Below, piece after piece: positions 5,376 to 10,596 of a stretch of DNA of 10,596 bases. Below the pieces are notes generated by a model. It saw only the letters and a list, made by a program, of their open reading frames with translations, was not told the DNA's origin and did not search any database. This DNA comes from Bacteroidales bacterium UBA5206 (lineage in GTDB: Bacteria > Bacteroidota > Bacteroidia > Bacteroidales > Tenuifilaceae): positions 6,529-17,124 of the forward strand of contig DHVO01000181.1 of assembly GCA_002412705.1 (NCBI GenBank), given 5' to 3'. How positions within the stretch are numbered: the stretch's first letter is position 1; every line of letters begins with the position of its first letter. A program made the position numbers and the translations under genes.

Positions 5376-5417
5376 AAAAAAAAGAAAAGGTCGGGAAACC
5401 AAAAACCCGACCTTTTT
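5376..5417 (-). terminator. Intrinsic terminator of the nqr operon
   Basis: A perfect 11-bp stem (aaaaggtcggg at 5385-5395 and cccgacctttt at 5406-5416) encloses a 10-base loop. Read on the minus strand, the stem is followed by a long T-run (ttttcttttttttatatg), which makes it a strong terminator for the operon. The plus strand also has a short T-run, so it may work weakly in both directions. It lies about 170 bases beyond the nqrF stop codon. Confidence 0.85.
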
Positions 5418-5522
5418 GCTTTAACGAAAACCAAACCTAAATCTTGCTAAATTGCGATAATCTTTTTTGTAAACCCAACCCATATGTGTTCTACACTGCA
5501 AACATACGGCGCTTTTAAGCTA

Positions 5523-5560
5523 AAAGGGTTTAACCTCAGTTAAACAAGGTTAAACCCTTT
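5523..5560 (-). other. 14-bp perfect hairpin in the nqrF 3' untranslated region
   Basis: The arms aaagggtttaacct (5523-5536) and aggttaaacccttt (5547-5560) pair perfectly around a 10-base loop. It begins 27 bases after the nqrF stop codon. On the minus strand it is followed by TAGCTTAAAAG and not by a clean T-run, so it is a poor terminator alone. It may protect the 3' end of the mRNA or be a protein-binding palindrome. Confidence 0.6.
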
Positions 5561-5587
5561 AGGTTTGATTTATATTGCAATAAGTTG

Positions 5588-6847
5588 TTATCCGCCAAAG
5601 TCGTCGAATGCTACCATCTCATCGGGCACGCCAAGGTTGTATAGCATTTTCTGAACGGCATCGTTCATCATAGGAGGTCCGCATAGGTAGTACTCAATAT
5701 CCTCTGGAGCATCGTGCTTAGATAGGTACTGGTCGTAAATTACCTGATGTATAAACCCGGTGTAACCATTCCAGTTATCCTCTGGTTTAGGTTCGGAAAG
5801 GGCAATGTGGAACGTAAAGTTTGGAAACTCCTTTTCAATTTTACGGAAGTGCTCCTCGTAAAAGATCTCTCTACGTGAGCGGGCTCCGTACCAGAAGGTT
5901 GCCTTACGTCCGGTTTTAAGGGTGTTAAACAGGTGGAAAATGTGCGAACGCATAGGCGCCATACCTGCACCACCACCAATAAACATCATCTCGTTCTGGG
6001 TCTCCTTAATAAAGAACTCGCCGTAAGGGCCGCTAATAAACACCTTATCGCCCGGTTTGCGGGAGAAGATAAAGCTGGAGCAAACACCAGGATTAACGTT
6101 CATAAAGCCGTTCTTAGCCCTATCCCATGGTGGGGTGGCAATACGTACGTTAAGCATAATGATGTTATTCTCGGCAGGGTGACTGGCCATGGAGTAAGCG
6201 CGGTAGGTCTCCTCGGTATTCTTCATCTTCAGATCCCACATGTTAAACTTATCCCACTCGTCGCGGAACTGCTCCTCAACGGCAATATCCTTAGAGAAAT
6301 CCACCTCAATTTTAGGAACATCAATTTGGATGTATCCACCAGAGCGGAAGTTAAGGGTTTCGCCCTCGGGCAGCTTAACAACAAACTCCTTAATAAAGGT
6401 TGCCACGTTGCGGTTTGAAACCACCTCGCACTCCCATTTTTTAATACCCATAACCTCTTCGGGGACGTGAATCTTAATGTCCTCTCGAATTTTCACCTGG
6501 CAGCCCAAGCGCCAGTTATCCTGCTGCTGCCTGCGGGTAAAGAAGCCCTGCTCGGTAGGGAGAATGGAACCACCCCCATCGGTTACCTGGCACTTACACA
6601 TACCACAGGTACCACCACCACCGCAAGCCGATGGCAGGTATATGCCCGAGTTACTCAAGGTTGACAGCACGGTATTTCCTGGCTCAACGGTAAGCTCCTT
6701 CTCCTCGTTTATGGTAAGCTTTACCTGCCCCTGAGGAGTAAGCTTCTTTTTAGCGTAAAGAAGCACTGATACCAGAACAAGAACTACCAACAGGAATACT
6801 ACAACTGCTGTGGCAATTACTGATCCGTTTATGGCTAAAATTATCAT
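5588..6847 (-). CDS. nqrF: Na+-translocating NADH:quinone oxidoreductase subunit F (NADH-oxidising flavoprotein), 419 aa
   Basis: NqrF takes electrons from NADH at the cytoplasmic face and passes them from FAD through a 2Fe-2S cluster into the membrane part of the Na+ pump. One N-terminal membrane helix (about residues 8-31) is followed by a ferredoxin-like domain with Cys75, Cys81, Cys84 and Cys116 in the C-x5-C-x2-C...C plant-type arrangement. A ferredoxin-reductase module follows with the FAD motif RAYS (216-219), the NADH-binding GGGAG (291-295) and CGPPMM (389-394), and the typical end AFDDFGG. Length is normal for the family. I chose the ATG at 6847; an in-frame TTG at 6856 would add three residues. 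The gene is last in the operon, 19 bases after nqrE. Confidence 0.97.
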   Translation of the reverse strand: MIILAINGSVIATAVVVFLLVVLVLVSVLLYAKKKLTPQGQVKLTINEEKELTVEPGNTVLSTLSNSGIYLPSACGGGGTCGMCKCQVTDGGGSILPTEQGFFTRRQQQDNWRLGCQVKIREDIKIHVPEEVMGIKKWECEVVSNRNVATFIKEFVVKLPEGETLNFRSGGYIQIDVPKIEVDFSKDIAVEEQFRDEWDKFNMWDLKMKNTEETYRAYSMASHPAENNIIMLNVRIATPPWDRAKNGFMNVNPGVCSSFIFSRKPGDKVFISGPYGEFFIKETQNEMMFIGGGAGMAPMRSHIFHLFNTLKTGRKATFWYGARSRREIFYEEHFRKIEKEFPNFTFHIALSEPKPEDNWNGYTGFIHQVIYDQYLSKHDAPEDIEYYLCGPPMMNDAVQKMLYNLGVPDEMVAFDDFGG

Positions 6848-6866
6848 TGTCTTCAAAATTACGGTT

Positions 6867-7484
6867 CTACAATTTAATACCCATAAAGGTCATGAATGCA
6901 ATCCCCATTAATCCGGTTAGGATAAAGGTAATACCTAAACCCCTTAGCGGAGCAGGAACGTTAGAGTACTTAAGCTTCTCACGAATTGCAGCAATACCAA
7001 CAATGGCAAGGAACCAACCCACACCCGAGCCCAAACCAAACACGGTAGCTTCGGCAAGGGTACCATACTCACGCTCTTGCATGAATAGCGAACCTCCAAG
7101 AATAGCACAGTTTACTGCTATTAGGGGTAAGAAAATACCCAGCGAGCTGTATAGCGAGGGAGAGAACTTCTCTACCACCATCTCCACCAGCTGCACCATA
7201 GATGCAATAACGGCAATAAACATGATAAACGACAAGAAGCTCAAATCTACCGATGCAAAGCTTGGGCTTAGCCACTCAAGCGCACCAGCAGTAAGAACGT
7301 ACTTGTTAAGTAGATAGTCAACCGGAACGGTAATACCCAATACAAATATTACGGCAATACCCAACCCCGTTGATGTTTTTACGGTCTTTGATACCGCTAG
7401 GTACGAACACATACCTAGGAAATATGCAAAGATCATATTGTCAACAAAAATTGACTTGACAAATATGCTTAGTAGATTTTCCAT
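6867..7484 (-). CDS. nqrE: Na+-translocating NADH:quinone oxidoreductase subunit E, 205 aa
   Basis: NqrE is an integral membrane subunit related to RnfA. Together with NqrD it forms a symmetrical pair that holds an iron centre within the membrane on the electron path from NqrF to NqrC. About six membrane helices are visible. The start MENLLSIFVKSIFVDNMIFA and the segments GMCSYLAVSKTVKTSTGLG and VNCAILGGSLFMQEREY are classic for the family. Cys26 and Cys126 sit in the half-helices that carry the iron ligands in the Vibrio enzyme. Length is normal. The ATG follows the nqrD stop by 15 bases without a clear Shine-Dalgarno site. Similarity to Rnf subunits is excluded as an alternative because all neighbours are Nqr-type. 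Confidence 0.97.
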   Translation of the reverse strand: MENLLSIFVKSIFVDNMIFAYFLGMCSYLAVSKTVKTSTGLGIAVIFVLGITVPVDYLLNKYVLTAGALEWLSPSFASVDLSFLSFIMFIAVIASMVQLVEMVVEKFSPSLYSSLGIFLPLIAVNCAILGGSLFMQEREYGTLAEATVFGLGSGVGWFLAIVGIAAIREKLKYSNVPAPLRGLGITFILTGLMGIAFMTFMGIKL

Positions 7485-7499
7485 TTCAACAGGGATTTA

Positions 7500-8162
7500 T
7501 TAGTTCGACTCAATTAGATTACGGCTGCGGCTACGCTGCACCCAGATTATAACGCCCACAAGGATAAGCGCCATTGGAGGCAAAATCATTAAGCCGTTGT
7601 TCTCGTAAAAGCCGCCGTTGGCCATGTAGAACGACTCAGGAATAACGCGGTAGCCCCAAATTGTTCCAGAGCCTAACAGCTCCCTAAAAAATGCCACAAT
7701 CACAAGGATTAAACCGTATCCCAATCCGTTACCAATACCATCTAGGAACGATGGGAAAGGCTTGTTGCCAAGGGCAAAGGCCTCAATACGTCCCATGATA
7801 ATACAGTTGGTAATAATAAGCCCTACGAACACCGATAGCTGTTTGCTCACATCGTAAACATAGGCTTTCAGGATTTCGTCAACAAGAATTACCAGAGCAG
7901 CCACAACAACAAGCTGAACAATGATACGGATACGACCGGGGATACCGTTTCGCATCATGGAAACGATAAGGTTTGCAAAAGCGGTTACAACAATTACAGA
8001 TAGCGCCATAACAACGGCAGGCTTAAGCTGTACTGTAACGGCTAGGGCTGAACAGATACCTAGAACAAGAACGGTTACTGGGTTCTTTTCGTTAAGAGGA
8101 TCGGTAAGCAGCCTGAGGTTCTTAGCCGAAAACAAAGGTTCTTTTTCAGTATTTGTACTCAT
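7500..8162 (-). CDS. nqrD: Na+-translocating NADH:quinone oxidoreductase subunit D, 220 aa
   Basis: NqrD is the membrane partner of NqrE and is related to RnfE. A cytoplasmic N-terminus of about 25 residues (LLTDPLNEKNPVTVLVLGIC) leads into about six membrane helices. Cys37 in LGICSALAV and Cys120 in IITNCIIMGRIEAFA correspond to the paired cysteines that ligate the intramembrane iron centre with those of NqrE. Other family signatures are PFPSFLDGIGNGLGYG and FFRELLGSGTIWG. Length is normal. The ATG lies six bases after the nqrC stop codon, which suggests coupled translation. Confidence 0.97.
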   Translation of the reverse strand: MSTNTEKEPLFSAKNLRLLTDPLNEKNPVTVLVLGICSALAVTVQLKPAVVMALSVIVVTAFANLIVSMMRNGIPGRIRIIVQLVVVAALVILVDEILKAYVYDVSKQLSVFVGLIITNCIIMGRIEAFALGNKPFPSFLDGIGNGLGYGLILVIVAFFRELLGSGTIWGYRVIPESFYMANGGFYENNGLMILPPMALILVGVIIWVQRSRSRNLIESN

Positions 8163-8168
8163 GGCCGA

Positions 8169-8888
8169 TTAGTTCTTTTGATTTTTAAAAAACTCTTGGT
8201 AACCACTTAGGCAATCAAACAGCATAGCCTCAAGGCCTTTACTGGTTATTGTACCCCCAGAGATGGCATCTACGGTATGGTCCGAAAGAGGTGCAGAACC
8301 TGGCTTTATAACGGTAACCGATACAAATTTGCCATCCTTAAAAATGGTTTTACCCTTAAACTGCTCCTGGAACTTAGGGGTTGATATCTCAGCACCCAAG
8401 CCAGGGGTTTCGCCCTTGTGCGCGAAAGTAGCACCGTAAATGGTGTTAAAATCGTCGTTTAGGGAGATATAGCCCCAAATTGGTCCCCAAAGTCCACGTC
8501 CCCTAATGGGTAGGATGTACTTAGTAGAGCCATCGCTAAGGTTGGCAACGTAAACGGGTAGCACACGCTGGTCGGCGGGCTTATCAAGTTCTACTTTCAA
8601 GTCGAGACGGAAAACATCTACGCCATCAACCTTTTCGCCCTTAACGTTAACGGCGTACTGATCGACAATGGTTTTTCCGTACTCCTCGCTCACATACAAG
8701 TCCTTACTTGGAGCCGATGCTACCTCTGCAGCAGCACCAACCGATTTAAGTATGTCCAAGCGCTTCTCGGTATCAATATTCTTTTGCTGGGCTGGACGCA
8801 GCGATGTTGATGCCAGCGCAAGCACGGCAGCCACAACAACTACCATAACCGAGGCGTAAACGAAAATATAAAGATTACTCTGTTTCAT
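8169..8888 (-). CDS. nqrC: Na+-translocating NADH:quinone oxidoreductase subunit C (covalent FMN), 239 aa
   Basis: NqrC has one N-terminal membrane helix (about residues 7-27) and a periplasmic FMN-binding domain that carries an FMN attached by a phosphoester bond to threonine. The attachment motif is DAISGGT (207-213), making Thr213 the likely flavinylated residue. The usual consensus is DxxSGAT, and here the alanine is glycine. Upstream hallmarks include GRGLWGPIWGYISLNDD (130-146) and GETPGLGAEI. Attachment would need the flavin transferase ApbE, whose gene is not in the window. Length is slightly below that of the Vibrio protein. The ATG is 11 bases after the nqrB stop. Confidence 0.97.
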   Translation of the reverse strand: MKQSNLYIFVYASVMVVVVAAVLALASTSLRPAQQKNIDTEKRLDILKSVGAAAEVASAPSKDLYVSEEYGKTIVDQYAVNVKGEKVDGVDVFRLDLKVELDKPADQRVLPVYVANLSDGSTKYILPIRGRGLWGPIWGYISLNDDFNTIYGATFAHKGETPGLGAEISTPKFQEQFKGKTIFKDGKFVSVTVIKPGSAPLSDHTVDAISGGTITSKGLEAMLFDCLSGYQEFFKNQKN

Positions 8889-8899
8889 GGCTCGGTAGG

Positions 8900-10063
8900 T
8901 TATTTGGTTTTTGCAGCAACAGCTGCACGTTTTAGTCGGCGGTTAACATTTGCCTGCACAACGTAGTGGTCAATAAGCGGAGCAAATGCGTTCATTAGCA
9001 GAATGGAAAGCATCATACCCTCTGGGTACGCAGGGTTAAGCACCCTAACCAAAACGGCAAATACACCTATAAGGAAACCATAAATCCATTTCCCCCTACT
9101 GGTTTGGGTAGCAGTAACAGGGTCGGTAGCCATAAATACGGCACCAAAAGCAAATCCACCCATAATTAAGTGGTAGTAAGCGGGAATCTCCATGAATGGG
9201 TTAACGGCAAATGCGTTTAGGATTAGCCCCATAACCAAACCACCAGCAAAGGTTGATGCAATAATTTTCCAGCTGCCAATACCTGTAATAATAAGGATTG
9301 CGGCACCAAGAAGTATTGCAAGCGTTGATGTTTCGCCAATTGAACCTGGAATAAAGCCCATAAACATATCGTAGGCCGATGGCAGCTTTTCGTAAGCAGC
9401 AGCCTTAGCCAGTGGGGTTGCACCAGAGAAACCATCAACAATTCTGGTTCCCTTCATTAGGCCTTCAACCCAAACCTTATCGCCCGACATGTACGATGGG
9501 TATGCAAAGAAAAGGAATGCACGTGCGGTTAACGCTGGGTTAAACACGTTCATACCCGTTCCACCAAACACCTCTTTGCCTATTACCACAGCAAAAGCTG
9601 TTGCAAGGGCAACCATCCATAGCGGTACATCAACGGGAACAATAAGGGGAATTAGCATACCGGAAACAAGGAAACCCTCATTAACCTCGTGGTGACGATA
9701 CTGAGCAAAAGCAAACTCAATACCCAAACCCACAACGTAGCTAACCACAATAATTGGTAGCACTTTTATAAACCCAAAGAAAAAGGTTTGCCAAAAACTC
9801 CAGCTCTCACCAATAGATAGTGCGTGCTGGTACCCAGTATTCCACATACCAAATAGCAGAGCAGGAACAAGTGCAAGAACCACCACAATCATGGTTCTTT
9901 TCATATCAACCCCGTCGCGAATGTGACTCCCCCTATTGGTTACCTTATCGGGAACAAAAAGGAAGGTTTCAAACGCATCGAAGGTTGAGTGCAAAAACTC
10001 GTACTTGCCACCCTTTTGGAAATTGGGTTTTACTTTGTCGAGATATTTTCTTAACGCCTTCAT
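8900..10063 (-). CDS. nqrB: Na+-translocating NADH:quinone oxidoreductase subunit B (covalent FMN), 387 aa
   Basis: NqrB is the largest membrane subunit. It carries a covalent FMN, riboflavin and the quinone reduction site and is thought to form the Na+ channel. The N-terminal cytoplasmic arm (KGGKYEFLHSTFDAFETFLF) is typical, followed by about ten hydrophobic segments. The flavinylation motif DGFSGAT spans 210-216, with Thr216 the FMN acceptor. Other hallmarks are GKEVFGGTGMNVFNPALTAR (162-181) and MATDPVTATQTSRGKWIYG. The C-terminus ends in a short basic tail. The start ATG at 10063 is 32 bases beyond the nqrA stop, the largest gap in the operon, and no separate promoter is visible there. 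Confidence 0.97.
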   Translation of the reverse strand: MKALRKYLDKVKPNFQKGGKYEFLHSTFDAFETFLFVPDKVTNRGSHIRDGVDMKRTMIVVVLALVPALLFGMWNTGYQHALSIGESWSFWQTFFFGFIKVLPIIVVSYVVGLGIEFAFAQYRHHEVNEGFLVSGMLIPLIVPVDVPLWMVALATAFAVVIGKEVFGGTGMNVFNPALTARAFLFFAYPSYMSGDKVWVEGLMKGTRIVDGFSGATPLAKAAAYEKLPSAYDMFMGFIPGSIGETSTLAILLGAAILIITGIGSWKIIASTFAGGLVMGLILNAFAVNPFMEIPAYYHLIMGGFAFGAVFMATDPVTATQTSRGKWIYGFLIGVFAVLVRVLNPAYPEGMMLSILLMNAFAPLIDHYVVQANVNRRLKRAAVAAKTK

Positions 10064-10095
10064 TAGCTTTCGTAATTATTCTTTGTTTGCGGCAA

Positions 10096-10596
10096 CTAGT
10101 TCATCTCTCTAACCATCATATCCAATCCATCGCGGATGATAGACTGAACCTCAATTTTAGAGGTGCATACAAATTCGCAAAGGGCAAAATCCTCCTCCAC
10201 AACTTCGTAAATGCCAAGCTGCTCCATTTTATCTATATCTTGGGCTAGAATAGCCTTTATAAGATGTACAGGATAAATATCCATTGGCAACACCTTCTCG
10301 TACTGTTCGGTCATAACGTAAGCACGCTCGGCACCGTTGTAGTTGGTGTCCAAACGGTACTTTTTGCCTGGCATAAGCCATGAGAAGAGCGAACGCGATG
10401 CGCTAAACTTGGATAGGTTTGGAGTTGCCCAACCCAAAAACTGATGGTAGTTACCCTCTGGTATTGCGGTTACCATGTTATCGTAAAAACCTAAGAATCC
10501 TTCGGGCAATACGCGGGTACCGGTAAGTACATTTCCGCTAATTAGCCTAACGCTTGCATCGTTGGACTTTAGGTTACCACTGGTAATGCTCTTTAG
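10096..10596 (-). CDS. nqrA: Na+-translocating NADH:quinone oxidoreductase subunit A, C-terminal part (gene runs off the window)
   Basis: The frame is open to the window edge, giving 166 residues of the C-terminal end; the start codon and about two thirds of the gene lie outside. An internal TTG at 10509 is not the start, since the upstream codons read on as SVRLISGNVLTGTRVLPEGF, a classic NqrA stretch. Further family marks are NYHQFLGWATPNLSKFSASR, the MTEQYEKVLPMDIYPVHLIK segment and the closing EEDFALCEFVCTSKIEVQ. NqrA is the peripheral cytoplasmic subunit linked to quinone or inhibitor binding, and carries no known redox cofactor of its own. First gene of the operon; the operon promoter must lie beyond the window. 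Confidence 0.96.
   Translation of the reverse strand, partial: LKSITSGNLKSNDASVRLISGNVLTGTRVLPEGFLGFYDNMVTAIPEGNYHQFLGWATPNLSKFSASRSLFSWLMPGKKYRLDTNYNGAERAYVMTEQYEKVLPMDIYPVHLIKAILAQDIDKMEQLGIYEVVEEDFALCEFVCTSKIEVQSIIRDGLDMMVREMN

Noticed and set aside
5432..5567. A 10-base inverted repeat (caaacctaaa and tttaggtttg) around the nqrF downstream region
   Set aside because: The arms are 116 bases apart, AT-rich, and the right arm overlaps the better 14-bp hairpin; likely chance.
5740..6734. Several open frames on the plus strand across nqrF, and similar ones across nqrE to nqrB
   Set aside because: They lie opposite strongly supported nqr genes and show low-complexity, arginine- or threonine-rich products typical of antisense shadows.
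6848..6856. TTG start for nqrF
   Set aside because: An ATG lies three codons downstream and gives a normal NqrF N-terminus; the TTG would leave only 10 bases after nqrE.
10096..10509. A complete 137-residue gene starting at an internal TTG
   Set aside because: The frame stays open to the window edge and the upstream codons match NqrA; it is the end of a longer gene.
1..10596. tRNA, rRNA or known riboswitch
   Set aside because: No cloverleaf with a GTTCRA-type T arm, rRNA segment or recognisable riboswitch core was found; the gttcgg strings belong to the B repeats.

Overview
The window looks chromosomal and comes from a member of the Bacteroidota. The evidence is the nqrABCDEF operon with Bacteroidota-like protein sequences, the near absence of Shine-Dalgarno sequences, Bacteroidota-style secreted and membrane proteins (for example a signal peptide ending FGQ in front of a CarboxypepD_reg-like domain), and possible TAnnTTTG -7 promoter elements. 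I cannot name the genus.

The right half (5588-10596, minus strand) holds the Na+-translocating NADH:quinone oxidoreductase operon. Read in the direction of transcription it is nqrA (only its C-terminal third is inside the window), nqrB, nqrC, nqrD, nqrE and nqrF. Gaps between genes are 6 to 32 bases. A 14-bp hairpin and then a strong intrinsic terminator follow nqrF. All cofactor residues I can check are present: the flavinylation threonines of NqrB and NqrC, the paired cysteines of NqrD and NqrE, and the 2Fe-2S, FAD and NADH motifs of NqrF. Together these proteins oxidise NADH, reduce quinone and pump Na+ out of the cell. The operon promoter lies outside the window.

The left half (1-5400, plus strand) is an AT-rich accessory region. 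It holds six small genes of unknown function, nearly all predicted membrane or exported proteins, set between copies of two repeat families. Family A is about 200 bases with four GC-rich palindromes, present at 788-992, 3642-3846 and 5018-5215. Family B is about 60-130 bases, starts near a ccgttcggctcag motif and contains an acaggt-tgc-acctgt palindrome, present at 1-125, 692-787, 993-1123, 2081, 3847 and 5302. The usual order is A-B-gene-(B)-A.

The most unusual signal is that three consecutive gene units (2273-2846, 2852-3610, 4052-4963) are each bounded by their own pair of inverted repeats, 14 bases long and 12-13 of 14 matched. Each left arm begins GTT and each right arm ends AAC (AAT in the last). 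The arm sequence differs from unit to unit but matches within a unit. This is the rule obeyed by integron gene cassettes, where the start of a cassette is complementary to the inverse core site at its own end. However, there is no integrase and no canonical attC in the window, and two adjacent units are joined by only five bases (AAGCA). Two of the units share a nearly identical upstream module running almost to the start codon. I read this as an integrase-less, cassette-like array embedded in dispersed palindromic repeats beside a housekeeping operon.
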